Below are positions 1-8,748 of a DNA stretch of 64,000 nt, one piece after another (the stretch's first letter is position 1; the number at the start of each line of letters is the position of its first letter). A model generated the notes under the pieces. It did no database searches and was not told the origin of the DNA. It saw only the letters and a program-made list of their open reading frames with translations. Made by a program: the position numbers and the translations under genes. Origin of the DNA: Nitrospinota bacterium (GTDB taxonomy: Bacteria > Nitrospinota_A > UBA7883 > JACRLM01); assembly GCA_016208975.1 (NCBI GenBank), contig JACQXA010000004.1:1117015-1181014 (forward strand), in the 5' to 3' direction.

Positions 1-296
1 ATAAAACACCTTCCTCCACATCCCGCCTTAAACGGCCCCTTTACCCCATGCCGGAAGGTATCCGCAAAGCGTTAATAAATGCAGTGCTTTTGGAGGCGTA
101 CAACAGCCGCCCGCCGTATCAGCGGAACGACTATATCGGCTGGATAACCCGCGCCAAGCGGGAAGAGACACGCCACAAACGGCTGTCGCAAATGCTGGAC
201 GAGCTGGAGGGAGGAAAGTTTTATATGAACATGGCATACCATGCCGGTCAAAAAGCCGCCAAACGGGCAAAAACCGGAATGGGAAACAGAAAATGA
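1..296 (+). CDS. YdeI/OmpD-associated family protein, C-terminal part (5' cut by window)
   Basis: The reading frame stays open to the left edge of the window, so this is the tail of a longer gene. A Met codon at 48 has no ribosome binding site and is probably internal. The motif SRPPYQRNDYIGWITRAK followed by EETRHKRL is the conserved C-terminal signature of the YdeI / bacteriocin-protection (OmdA) family, whose members end in a short helical domain of this kind. The biochemical role of the family is poorly known. It ends about 270 bp before the next gene, in a repeat-filled gap, so no operon partner is apparent on the right. Confidence 0.7.
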   Translation, partial: KTPSSTSRLKRPLYPMPEGIRKALINAVLLEAYNSRPPYQRNDYIGWITRAKREETRHKRLSQMLDELEGGKFYMNMAYHAGQKAAKRAKTGMGNRK

Positions 297-360
297 AGTC
301 CTTCGGATCCGCTCAGGATTGCCGCGTTATCGGCCGGGTTTTGGCCCTTTAGAACGATTT

Positions 361-437
361 GTCATCCTGAGCGAAGCGAAGGATCTCCCTTTCTTCGATA
401 ATACTGGAGAGATTCTTCGGCTCTGCCTCAGAATGAC
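361..437. repeat. Dispersed repeat, imperfect inverted pair
   Basis: GTCATCCTGAGCGAAGCG and following bases at the left are answered about 45 bp later by an imperfect reverse complement ending CTCAGAATGAC at 437. A partial third copy (GTCATCCTGAGCGTAACTG) lies at 484-508. The same element recurs at 1473-1563. The rest of the 297-566 gap shows no convincing gene; a short open frame across it is made only of repeat sequence. Confidence 0.7.
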
Positions 438-566
438 AACGGCTAGGCGCCACAATGACAACATAGAAACCGTTGATTACATTGTCATCCTGAGCGTAAC
501 TGAAGGATATGGTTTACGGTTAGCTGTTTTTGATCCTTACAACCGCCAATTTATGGGAGACGGACT

Positions 567-983
567 GTGCTAATGAAACTTACGCCAAACATGATGGTTG
601 AAAACGTCAACTCCACTTTGGAGTATTACACGGCCCAGCTCGGGTTTGAGCTTGTCATGGCCGTGCCGCAGGATTCGCGGGAGGTTCTTTTTGAGTTCAA
701 CAGGGAACGGCCCCTGGTTTACGCCATGGTGAAAAAGGACGGAGCGGAACTGATGTTCCAGACCCGCGAAAGCCTTATGGAAGATGTGCCGGCGTTTACC
801 GGGCAATCCATCGGCTCATCCGTCACGTTCTATATGGAAACGGACGACCTGGACGGTATTTTCCAGAAGCTTGGCCCATCGGTGGATGTGGTCAAAAAAC
901 CTGAAACCACCTGGTATGGAATGCGGGAATTTTATATCCGCGATCTGAACGGCTACATTCTCGGGTTCGGCCAAAGGGCCTGA
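567..983 (+). CDS. VOC (glyoxalase/bleomycin resistance/dioxygenase) fold protein
   Basis: A 138-residue single-domain VOC protein. The N-terminus LTPNMMVENVNSTLEYYTAQ and LGFEL is the classic first beta-alpha-beta unit, and the C-terminus EFYIRDLNGYILGF is the typical final strand. Such proteins bind metal and small molecules or act as antibiotic-binding or isomerase enzymes; substrate cannot be read from sequence. Start is either GTG 567 or ATG 573; GGGAGA at 554-559 fits the GTG better by spacing. Its stop lies 4 bp before the next gene, so the two are likely co-transcribed. Confidence 0.8.
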   Translation: MLMKLTPNMMVENVNSTLEYYTAQLGFELVMAVPQDSREVLFEFNRERPLVYAMVKKDGAELMFQTRESLMEDVPAFTGQSIGSSVTFYMETDDLDGIFQKLGPSVDVVKKPETTWYGMREFYIRDLNGYILGFGQRA

Positions 984-987
984 CTGT

Positions 988-1254
988 ATGGATCCGCGGG
1001 AAAAAGCCAGGGAGCTGATGACCATCCCCGGTGTGGGCAAAACCATCGCCGGGGATTTGCTGGAAATCGGCATACAGCATGTGCGGGACTTAAAGGGCAA
1101 AGACCATGAAGAGCTGTATGCCCATATGTGCGCCAGGGCTGGAACCCGTGTGGACCGGTGCATGCTTTACGTCATGCGTTGCGCGGTTTATTACGCCTCG
1201 AACACAAAGCATAAACCGGAGTTGTTGAAATGGTGGAACTGGAAGGACCGTTAG
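988..1254 (+). CDS. Cdd1-type helix-hairpin-helix protein (pathogenicity-locus family)
   Basis: An 88-residue protein with the HhH motif IPGVGKTIAGDLLEIGI near residues 13-29, followed by the conserved block ELYAHMCARAGTRVDRCMLY and a Cys in MRCAVYYA. This pattern is that of the small Cdd1 family, named from a Clostridioides difficile pathogenicity-locus neighbour, thought to bind DNA or scaffold through the HhH. It starts 4 bp after the VOC gene. Function unproven. Confidence 0.75.
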   Translation: MDPREKARELMTIPGVGKTIAGDLLEIGIQHVRDLKGKDHEELYAHMCARAGTRVDRCMLYVMRCAVYYASNTKHKPELLKWWNWKDR

Positions 1255-1315
1255 CCTGTTTACAGCATTATTATCCGGGATGAGGTGAACAAACAATTAC
1301 AGGCGCTGGGTGGAC

Positions 1316-1563
1316 TTGTCATGCCGGGCTTGACCCGGCATCAGGACCTCGCGTTTCCGTGGCGGCTTAACTTCGGTTGGATAACGTTGGTTGTAACTGG
1401 CTGTCGCGGATGCGCCACTGTCCAAACGGAACAAGCCGGATTTTTGGTAGTGTTTCAGTTTGAAAGTATAGGGGAGATTCTTCACTTACGATCAGAATGA
1501 CAATATAAAAGCCGTTGATAACATTGTCATCCTGAGCGAAGCGCAAGCGAAGTGAAGGATCTG
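1316..1563. repeat. Cluster of dispersed intergenic repeats
   Basis: The gap between 1255 and 1618 contains no supported gene. It holds a hairpin-forming element around CATGCCGGGCTTGACCCGGCA (about 1319-1340), and a second copy of the GTCATCCTGAGCG element: a right arm ending ATCAGAATGAC at 1503 and a left arm starting at 1525 and running to 1563. These resemble widely scattered intergenic palindromes rather than coding sequence. Confidence 0.65.
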
Positions 1564-1618
1564 TCTATTATTTGGGATTCATACTGGGACACCACCGGAT
1601 TTTTTGAAAGGTCAGCTA

Positions 1619-2017
1619 ATGGATCAAGCCATAAAAGATGAAGTGTGGGCCACCATTCAATACATGAATCGTCTGTGGACAGTAGAAAACAGGCCAGAAG
1701 AGCTTGCGAATTACTTCCACGAAAAAATGGTGGCAATAACCGCAACGGATAAACTCCGCGTCGAAGGCCGCGCGGCTTGCGTGGCTGGCTGGAAAGGTTT
1801 TGTGGAAGCCGCCAAGATCCATTATTGGAAAGAAATTGATCCCAAAGTGGAATTTTTCGGCGATGGCATTTTCGCCATCGTCACCTATTACTTCGACATG
1901 TCTTTCGACATGGGCGGAGCCACTATTAACATGAGCGGGCGCGACATGTTCGCGCTGGTGAAAGAGGATGGCAAATGGTGGGTGGTGGCGGACCAATTCT
2001 CGCCGATGCCACACTAA
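1619..2017 (+). CDS. NTF2-like (SnoaL/DUF4440-type) protein
   Basis: About 132 residues with the NTF2-like cone fold pattern: N-terminal helices, NYFHEKMVAITATDKLRVEG, then alternating strands ending in FALVKEDGKWWVVADQFSPMP, the usual last two strands of this superfamily. ATG 1619 is chosen because GAAAGG sits at 1606-1611; a TTG five codons upstream overlaps that site. No catalytic residues can be assigned; family members range from isomerases to lumazine-like binding proteins. Faces the flagellar operon end convergently. Confidence 0.7.
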   Translation: MDQAIKDEVWATIQYMNRLWTVENRPEELANYFHEKMVAITATDKLRVEGRAACVAGWKGFVEAAKIHYWKEIDPKVEFFGDGIFAIVTYYFDMSFDMGGATINMSGRDMFALVKEDGKWWVVADQFSPMPH

Positions 2018-2100
2018 GAGGATTCTTTTATGGGTAGAGGGAGGAAACTAAGAGTTGGATATTAACAACAATGGAAAGGTTGATTAATTTAATAACCTTG

Positions 2101-2940
2101 TCATTTCTGCCATTCGTCCACTTCCATGTCCAGGTCGCCTTCGTCGTGGATGAATTTGCGAAGCTTGGCGCGCAGGCGCATCACGGCCTTGGTGTGCAAC
2201 TGCGACACGCGGGACTCGGTGATGCCCAGCACCTCGCCGATTTCCTTCATGGTCAGCTCTTCGTAATAATACAGCGACACCAGCAGGCGCTCTTTCTCGG
2301 GTAGCATGTCTATGCTTTTGGCGATTATCGTGCGCACCTCTTCCAGCCGGGCCAGCGTCTCCGGGTCTGTGGCTTTGGTGCCGGCCAGCACTTCCATGAT
2401 GTCCCGTTTTTCGCCGTCTTTGTCCACCCCGCCCAGGTCTTCCACGGACAATATGGCCTGCCCCGCGGCCTGGTGCAGAAGGTCGTAAAACTCCTCCATG
2501 GAAACGCCCATGGACTGGGCAACCTCGTCGTCCTCCGCCGGGCGGCCCAGCGACTGCTCCAGCTTGGCGTAAGCGGAGGAAAGGTTGGTGGCTTTTTGCC
2601 GGACAGAGCGCGGAACCCAGTCCTGCGAGCGAAGTTCGTCCAGCATGGCGCCGCGGATGCGGATCTCCGCGTAGGTTTTAAACTGGGTTTCCTTGTCCGG
2701 GTTGAATTTCTCTATGGCGTCTATCAGGCCTATGACGCCGGAGCTTATAAGGTCGTCCAGCTCCACATGCGGGGGCAAGCGCACAGCAAGCCTGTGGGCT
2801 ATGTATTTTATAAGGGGCGAGTATTCCAGGATCAGCCTGTCCGCCTCCGGTGTGCCCAGCTTTACTCCGCCGGAAGGTATCTCGGAGTAAAAGTTTTTCT
2901 TCATTCCGTCCCGCAAACCTGCATGAATAGATTTAAACAA
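2101..2940 (-). CDS. fliA: Flagellar sigma factor sigma-28 (FliA)
   Basis: RNA polymerase sigma factor for late flagellar genes. Region 2 is seen in LIKYIAHRLAVRLPPHVELD and DLISSGVIGLIDAIEKFNP, region 3 in the middle, and region 4 in ERLLVSLYYYEELTMKEIGE with the helix-turn-helix ITESRVSQLHTKAV. Length is a little over the usual 240-260 residues, so ATG at 2904 (MKKNFY) is a plausible alternative start. It is the last gene of the flagellar operon. A promoter matching its consensus is seen at 49456-49483. Confidence 0.93.
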   Translation of the reverse strand: MFKSIHAGLRDGMKKNFYSEIPSGGVKLGTPEADRLILEYSPLIKYIAHRLAVRLPPHVELDDLISSGVIGLIDAIEKFNPDKETQFKTYAEIRIRGAMLDELRSQDWVPRSVRQKATNLSSAYAKLEQSLGRPAEDDEVAQSMGVSMEEFYDLLHQAAGQAILSVEDLGGVDKDGEKRDIMEVLAGTKATDPETLARLEEVRTIIAKSIDMLPEKERLLVSLYYYEELTMKEIGEVLGITESRVSQLHTKAVMRLRAKLRKFIHDEGDLDMEVDEWQK

Positions 2941-3030
2941 TTATAATTTCAATAATATCCGCTGTAAAGGCTTGAAACCGTTTAAAACCGGCAATTTCGG
3001 TGTGACTAACGCTGGAAGAATGGCCAGGAT

Positions 3031-3261
3031 TTATTCCTTTTCATCCTCCTTATCGCCAAATTCCCCGGTGGGGGTGGTTACAGGCCCTTCGTAAATGGCC
3101 GCCGCCAAAACTTTCCCTATGATGAAAAGGGCCGCCCCGGCCATCGCGCTTTTAATCAGCGACCCTGTGATTGTGGAGCCGTAGTATAGCGAAACAAACC
3201 CGGCCACGCCAAATCCCGCCACTCCCAAAGCCGCCGGGAAGCGCCAGCCGAAATCTTTCAT
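3031..3261 (-). CDS. Small membrane protein of unknown function in flagellar operon
   Basis: A 76-residue protein with two hydrophobic stretches (about residues 9-27 and 38-56) and a charged, acidic C-terminal tail ending in DKEDEKE. It sits between flhG and fliA in the same orientation, about 40 bp after flhG, so it is likely part of the operon. I do not recognise a family. The position suggests a motility-related or co-expressed role, but that is inference only. Confidence 0.6.
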   Translation of the reverse strand: MKDFGWRFPAALGVAGFGVAGFVSLYYGSTITGSLIKSAMAGAALFIIGKVLAAAIYEGPVTTPTGEFGDKEDEKE

Positions 3262-3299
3262 AGCGTCCGCCGTTTCCTGTTTGCCCCTTTATTTTATTT

Positions 3300-4166
3300 T
3301 CAAGCGTGCAGGGCCAGCAACTGGTCCCAACCCATTTCCATGGGAGCCGATGTCTCCACGAACGTCCGCGCGATCCTGCGGATGCACTCCGAGGCTTTGC
3401 AGGAGGGGAACTGTTCGGTGAACAGCCTTTGTTCCCTCACCGACCGCAAAACCATCTCGTCGCTCATGATATACCCCATCAGGTCTATCTGGATGTTCAG
3501 GTTGAACCTGTCGGCCACCTGCTCCAGCCGGTTGTGGACGATGTCCGCGTCGCGCCGCCCGGCCACGCTGTTCACCACCAGGCGGAACTTGCGCTGGTCG
3601 TAATCGCGGGAGAGCACTTTCATCAGGGCGTAAGCGTCGGCGAAAGCCGTGGGCTCTGTGTTGGTTATAACCGCCACTTCCTTGGCGGAGGAGCAGAAGT
3701 ACATAACGTTGTGGGATATGCCAGCGCCGATGTCGAACAGGATGTAATCGAACTGGCTTGAAAGCGCCTCCAGCTCGGTTTTCAGTGTTAGCATCTCCTC
3801 GCCGTTAAGTTCGGAATATTTCCTGTGACCAGAACCCGCCGGTAACACCGCCATGCCTCCCGGGCCGCGCATAAGCGCCTCTTCCATGGTTCTCTCGCCG
3901 GAAATGACGTGTTGCAGGTTATACCTGGGGGCCAGCCCCAGCAGGATGTGCACATTGCCCAACCCCATGTCCGCGTCGAACACCAAGGTGCGTTTGCCCA
4001 TTACTCCCAAGGTATAGGCCAGGTTCGCCACAAAATTGGTTTTGCCCACGCCACCTTTTCCGGAGGCCACCGCCAGGCCCCTAAGCCTGCCTAACCCTAT
4101 TGCGGGCGCTGTATTTGCGGCTCCGCCGCTTTTTACGAACCGCCTCAAACCTGCCGCCTGATCCAT
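3300..4166 (-). CDS. flhG: Flagellar number regulator FlhG (FleN/YlxH), MinD-type ATPase
   Basis: A 288-residue MinD/ParA ATPase. The deviant Walker A KGGVGKTN lies near residues 36-43, FDADMGLGNVHILLG follows, and the Walker B region reads FDIGAG rather than the usual DTGAG. The extreme N-terminus DQAAGLRRFV is the conserved activation helix by which FlhG stimulates FlhF GTPase. It controls the number of flagella, working with FlhF encoded just upstream. Four-gene order flhA-flhF-flhG-fliA is typical of polar flagellates. Confidence 0.93.
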   Translation of the reverse strand: MDQAAGLRRFVKSGGAANTAPAIGLGRLRGLAVASGKGGVGKTNFVANLAYTLGVMGKRTLVFDADMGLGNVHILLGLAPRYNLQHVISGERTMEEALMRGPGGMAVLPAGSGHRKYSELNGEEMLTLKTELEALSSQFDYILFDIGAGISHNVMYFCSSAKEVAVITNTEPTAFADAYALMKVLSRDYDQRKFRLVVNSVAGRRDADIVHNRLEQVADRFNLNIQIDLMGYIMSDEMVLRSVREQRLFTEQFPSCKASECIRRIARTFVETSAPMEMGWDQLLALHA

Positions 4167-4212
4167 TTTCCGCTCTCCTATATACTCTAGGTCACCTTAC
4201 GGTAACTGTTTA

Positions 4213-5454
4213 CTACCCTGCGAATATGCCGTTAATCAGCCTCTTGGCCGTTGCTTCTTCTATGTCCTCGGGCACGCGCTGGCCCGTGGTGAAATACGAT
4301 ATGGGCAACCCGGTGCGCACATGCTGGTTGAACACGGTTCCCAGCTGGCCCGCTTCGTCCAGTTTTGTGAAGATAAGGCCAGACACCGGCAAGGCCGAGA
4401 AATTCCTGATGGCCTCGCTGTTCTGTTTCTCCGAAGCCCCGGCGGATAAAACCAGCCGGGCGTCCACCGCCGGATTCATGTCATAAAACTTTTTCAATTC
4501 GTCTATCTGCTCCAAATCCCTTTGAGACCTGCCTGCGGTGTCTATCAGCACCACGTCCATGGAGCTGTACATATGCAAAGTCCGGCCCAAATCCTGGGGC
4601 GTCAAAATTACTTCAAGGGGTATGTTGAGGATTTTCGCGTAAATCTTCAACTGCTCCACCGCGGCGATCCTGAAAGTGTCTATGGTGGCAAGACCAACCT
4701 TGGCACCTTCCATGGTCAGCCGGGCGGCTATCTTTGCGACGGTGGTTGTTTTTCCCACACCGGTGGGCCCTACTAACGAAACAACCCTGGGCGATCCGCC
4801 ACCATTGCCGGGACCGTTTATCCACCCGCCCAATATAAGCGTGTCTTTCATCCTGTTGGCGGTGACCGAAAGAAGGGTCTTCAAATCCGGTTCGCCATGC
4901 CCTTCGGATTTCTCCCGGATCTCGTCCAGCAGGGCCAGCGCATATTCTGACGCCACACCCCGGTCTTTCATTATCCTCAGCAGGGAAAGGTAACTTCTGC
5001 CTAACCCCTGTTCCTTTTCCACTTCCGCCTGATCCATGAGATAGGAGATCATGGATTTAAGCTCCCGCACATCGTCTTCTATCCGTTCGGCGGTCTTTTC
5101 GGGGGTTTCCTCTTTTGCGGAGATTTTCGAAAGGTTTCTCCGGATATCGTCTATCCCCTCCAACAGCGGCTCCATAACGGCCACGGTGGTCTCTATCATG
5201 TTTTTTGTTTCCGCCACCGGGTCTTGTGCGCGGTATCTGCCTTGGCGGACGGGTTTATGTGGCGCCTCCTCGGCGGGCTGTTGGGCCAGGGCCGCAGTAA
5301 CCTCGATAACGGGCCTTCCGAACAGGCCAAAAGCCGACGACCCTTTTTTCACCGTGCGGGTGGAAAGGATCACCGCGTTGGGCCCCAGGTCGTTCTTTAT
5401 CAACTTGAGGGCCTCGCCCATGTCCACCGCTTCGTATCGTTTAACCTGCATCAT
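4213..5454 (-). CDS. flhF: Flagellar biosynthesis GTPase FlhF
   Basis: SRP-type GTPase of 413 residues that sets the site of flagellar assembly at the pole. The N-terminal B domain begins VKRYEAVDMGEALKLIKNDL, the GTPase P-loop GPTGVGKT lies at 229-236, and DTAGRSQRD and TKLDEAGQLG are the other nucleotide-binding motifs of the SRP family. Starts 6 bp after the flhA stop codon and precedes its partner flhG. Confidence 0.95.
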   Translation of the reverse strand: MMQVKRYEAVDMGEALKLIKNDLGPNAVILSTRTVKKGSSAFGLFGRPVIEVTAALAQQPAEEAPHKPVRQGRYRAQDPVAETKNMIETTVAVMEPLLEGIDDIRRNLSKISAKEETPEKTAERIEDDVRELKSMISYLMDQAEVEKEQGLGRSYLSLLRIMKDRGVASEYALALLDEIREKSEGHGEPDLKTLLSVTANRMKDTLILGGWINGPGNGGGSPRVVSLVGPTGVGKTTTVAKIAARLTMEGAKVGLATIDTFRIAAVEQLKIYAKILNIPLEVILTPQDLGRTLHMYSSMDVVLIDTAGRSQRDLEQIDELKKFYDMNPAVDARLVLSAGASEKQNSEAIRNFSALPVSGLIFTKLDEAGQLGTVFNQHVRTGLPISYFTTGQRVPEDIEEATAKRLINGIFAG

Positions 5455-5460
5455 GATTTA

Positions 5461-7539
5461 TCAGACCTTTATCACCATCAGGTTCTGGAGCTTCACGTCC
5501 ATCGAAATCTCGTTGTGGGACAACACCGCCAGATTGGATATGAACCGTTCCGTCATCCGTTTCATGTGGAGCCTGGCGCCGGGGCCCGTGAGCAGTACCG
5601 GCGAGGCGCCCATCATGTCGAACTTGTTTATGTTCTCCCGTATGGCGTCTATTATCTTTTGGGCCATTCGCGGATCCAGCGCCAGGTAAGAGCCATGTTC
5701 GGTGACTTTTATGGACTTCACAACCGCCTCTTCCACCTGGGGGTCCAGCGTCATCACATATAAAGAGCCATCCGCCTGTTTCAAAGAGCGGCATATCTGC
5801 CTTCCCAGCGACGCCCGAACGTACTCGGTGAGCACATCGGTGTCCTTTGTCATGGATGCGAAATCCGCCAGTGTCTCCAGTATCGTGTGCAGGTCGCGCA
5901 CGGATACCTGCTCGCGCAGGAGGTTCTGGAGCACTTTCTGGGTCTGGCCCAGCGAAAGCTGGCCGGGTATAAGCTCCTCCACCACTTTCGGATGGGTTTC
6001 CTTGAAGGTGTCTATCAGCCCCTGCGTTTCCTGCCTGCCCAACAGCTCGTAAGAGTGCTGGCGGATAAGCTCTTTTATGTGCGTGGTGATAACGGTGGCC
6101 GTATCCACCACGGTGTAACCGGCTATGCGGGCGCGCTCACGGTTGGCCTCGGCGACCCACAGGGCGGGCAGGCCGAAGGTGGGGTCGCGAGTCTCTATCC
6201 CAGGCACTTTCTGCACGCCCGTGCCCGGATCTATGGCCAGGAAATGGTTCATCCACAACTCACCCCGGGCCACTTCCACACCCTTTATAAGAATGGAATA
6301 CTCGTTGGACTTGAGCTGTAAATTGTCGCGGATATGCATTGGGGGCACTATGATGCCCATCTCCAGCGCAAATTGGCGGCGCAGGGATTTTATCCGTTCC
6401 AGCAGTTCGCCATCCTGGGCCTGATCCACCAGCGGAATAAGTTCGTAACCTATCTCCAGCTCCAGCGTGTCCAACGGCAGAAGGGCTTCCACTTTCTCCG
6501 GCGTGGGAGCCGCGGCGGCTTTTTCCGCTTCCGATACCTCATGCTCCTTGGCGGAGGCCTCGGCCTGGTATAGGATGTAAGACAGCGCGCCAGCCCCGGC
6601 GCCCAGCACCATGAAGGACAGGGTGGGCATGCCGGGCACCAAAGCCATGAACGTAAGGAACCCGGCGGCGATGCCGTAAACCCGGTGGTTCACCAGCAAC
6701 TGGTCGGTTAATTCTTTACCAAGGTTGGAGGATCCGATAGCGCGGGTCACTATGATGCCCGACGCCGTGGATATGAGCAACGTGGGTAGCTGGGCCACCA
6801 GACCATCACCGATGGTGAGGATGGTGTAAACCCCCGCCGCCTCGGCCACGGGCATGTCCTGCTGGAGCACGCCAATGGCGAAACCGGCCACTATGTTCAC
6901 AACGGCTATGATGATACCGGCCACGGCGTCGCCGCGCACGAACTTCAGCGCGCCGTCCATGGCCCCGTAGAAACTCGCTTCTTCTTCCAGGTTCTTGCGC
7001 CTGGTCCTGGCCTCGATTTCGGTGATGAGCCCTGCGTTCAAATCGGCGTCTATGCTCATCTGTTTGCCAGGCATGGCGTCCAGGGTGAACCTGGCCGCCA
7101 CTTCCGAGGTGCGGGTGGCGCCCTGGGTGATAACCTTGTAATTGATGATCACCAATATTACGAACACCACGGTTCCCACCACATAGTTGCCCCCCACCAC
7201 AAACTGGCCGAAAGCCTCGATGACCCGTCCGGCCGCGTCGGAGCCTTCACTGCCGTGAAGCAATATCCGCCGGGTGGTGGCCACGTTCAGCGACAACCGG
7301 TAAATGGTGGTGATAAGCAACAGTGAAGGGAACACCGCCAGTTCCAGCGGGCTCCGTATATAAAGGGTGACTAACAGGATAACTATCGAGATGGTGATGG
7401 ACATGGATAACAAAATGTCCAGCAAAACGGCCGGCAAAGGTATCACCATTACCGTAAGTATGCCGATCACAAGGATTGCAAGCCCTATGTCCGCGTACTT
7501 TGAAACCCCTTCAAGCCTAATGGGGGCCGCTATCGCCAT
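5461..7539 (-). CDS. flhA: Flagellar type III export gate protein FlhA
   Basis: A 692-residue FHIPEP-family protein: about eight transmembrane helices in the first 330 residues, then a cytosolic domain that docks export chaperones. The conserved stretch TEIEARTRRKNLEEEASFYG and MDGALKFVRGDA is the FHIPEP signature region. It forms the nonameric ring of the export gate with FlhB, FliP, FliQ and FliR, all encoded next door in the same operon. Length matches the family. Confidence 0.97.
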   Translation of the reverse strand: MAIAAPIRLEGVSKYADIGLAILVIGILTVMVIPLPAVLLDILLSMSITISIVILLVTLYIRSPLELAVFPSLLLITTIYRLSLNVATTRRILLHGSEGSDAAGRVIEAFGQFVVGGNYVVGTVVFVILVIINYKVITQGATRTSEVAARFTLDAMPGKQMSIDADLNAGLITEIEARTRRKNLEEEASFYGAMDGALKFVRGDAVAGIIIAVVNIVAGFAIGVLQQDMPVAEAAGVYTILTIGDGLVAQLPTLLISTASGIIVTRAIGSSNLGKELTDQLLVNHRVYGIAAGFLTFMALVPGMPTLSFMVLGAGAGALSYILYQAEASAKEHEVSEAEKAAAAPTPEKVEALLPLDTLELEIGYELIPLVDQAQDGELLERIKSLRRQFALEMGIIVPPMHIRDNLQLKSNEYSILIKGVEVARGELWMNHFLAIDPGTGVQKVPGIETRDPTFGLPALWVAEANRERARIAGYTVVDTATVITTHIKELIRQHSYELLGRQETQGLIDTFKETHPKVVEELIPGQLSLGQTQKVLQNLLREQVSVRDLHTILETLADFASMTKDTDVLTEYVRASLGRQICRSLKQADGSLYVMTLDPQVEEAVVKSIKVTEHGSYLALDPRMAQKIIDAIRENINKFDMMGASPVLLTGPGARLHMKRMTERFISNLAVLSHNEISMDVKLQNLMVIKV

Positions 7540-7657
7540 TTTCCCTTTTATCCCTTTAAATCGTCAAAACATTGGCGCCAAAACGTCAACGCGCCGCCGC
7601 GTCAAAACCATGACGCTTGCTTAATTTCGTTCCGGGTTACCATCAAATCCGTTGCAC

Positions 7658-8734
7658 TTATTTGTATTGCATGGCCTTATTCTTTAACCGGTACACATAC
7701 GCCAGTATTTCGGCCACCGCCTTATATAGCGATTCGGGGACCGCGTCCCCTACCTCTACACTCTTAAACAATGTCCGTGCCAATGGCTTGTCCTCCATGA
7801 TGGGAATGTTGTTTTCCTTGGCTATCTCCCGGATTTTCAGGGCAAGGAATCCGGAGCCTTTGGCCACAACCATCGGGGCCACGTCGTTGAACCGGTCATA
7901 CTTGAGGGCGATGGAAAGATGGGTGGGATTGGTGATGATAACTTCCGCCTTGGGCACTTGGGCCATCATCCGGGAGCGGAACATCTCGAACTGTTTCTGA
8001 CGGATGCGCTGTTTTATCCTAGGGTCGCCTTCCATGTCCTTGCGCTCGTCTATGACTTCCTGTTTGGTCATCTTGAGGTTATCGGTGTAACGGTATTTCT
8101 GGTAATAAAGGTCTATCCCAGCCAGAATTCCCATAACGGCCAGCACTTTTATCACCAGCCAGAATGTCTCATCGCCTATCATCTGGAGGATCTGCTCCAC
8201 GGGCATTTCCATCAGGGCCGGAGCCGCCTGCCATTGGCCGGATAGGGACAGATAGACCGTAAGACCGATAACAAAAAGCTTGGCCAGCGATTTGCCCAGG
8301 TTCATGAGCCCGTCCATGCTCATAAACCTTCCCCAGCCGGTTATGGGGTTTAGCTTTTCGAATTTGGGCATTATCGGCTCCCAGCTGAAGAGCCACCCGT
8401 CGTTCTGCCAATAGTTGACGGCTATACCCATAAGGGCTATAACCCCAAGCACCGGCCCCATTATGAAAAACAGTTTCTCCAGCGTGATGGCCAGAAGTTG
8501 CTGGGATGAATCCTCGGTGAGTGGGTAGGAGGCCGCGGCTGTGAAATATTCACGCCACAGGGCCATGATGTCTTCCAGGAACTTCATGCCGAATATGCTG
8601 AAGAACACCAGCCCCGAAAGAAGGACAAGGACGGTGTTGATGTCCATGCTCTTGGCCACCTGTCCCTTCTCCCGGGTCTTGGTGATTCGCCGCTCGGTAG
8701 GTTGCTCTGTTTTTGACTCTTTATCCTCAGCCAT
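7658..8734 (-). CDS. flhB: Flagellar export switch protein FlhB
   Basis: A 358-residue protein with four membrane helices and a cytosolic C-domain. The autocleavage motif NPTH is present in IITNPTHLSIALKYDR; cleavage between Asn and Pro switches export from rod/hook to filament substrates. The N-terminus EDKESKTEQPTERRITKTRE is the typical FlhB start. Lies between fliR and flhA; the flhB-flhA gap (about 118 bp) is the widest among the export gate genes. Confidence 0.97.
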   Translation of the reverse strand: MAEDKESKTEQPTERRITKTREKGQVAKSMDINTVLVLLSGLVFFSIFGMKFLEDIMALWREYFTAAASYPLTEDSSQQLLAITLEKLFFIMGPVLGVIALMGIAVNYWQNDGWLFSWEPIMPKFEKLNPITGWGRFMSMDGLMNLGKSLAKLFVIGLTVYLSLSGQWQAAPALMEMPVEQILQMIGDETFWLVIKVLAVMGILAGIDLYYQKYRYTDNLKMTKQEVIDERKDMEGDPRIKQRIRQKQFEMFRSRMMAQVPKAEVIITNPTHLSIALKYDRFNDVAPMVVAKGSGFLALKIREIAKENNIPIMEDKPLARTLFKSVEVGDAVPESLYKAVAEILAYVYRLKNKAMQYK

Positions 8735-8748
8735 CCCCTAAGCGCTCC

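Noticed and set aside
241-573. Plus-strand frame spanning the YdeI tail and repeats
   Set aside because: Its sequence consists of GTCATCCTGAGCG repeat translation; no recognisable protein.
2040-2100. Terminator between the NTF2-like gene and fliA
   Set aside because: A short AAGGTT/AACCTT inverted repeat exists, but the stem is interrupted and no T-run follows on either strand.
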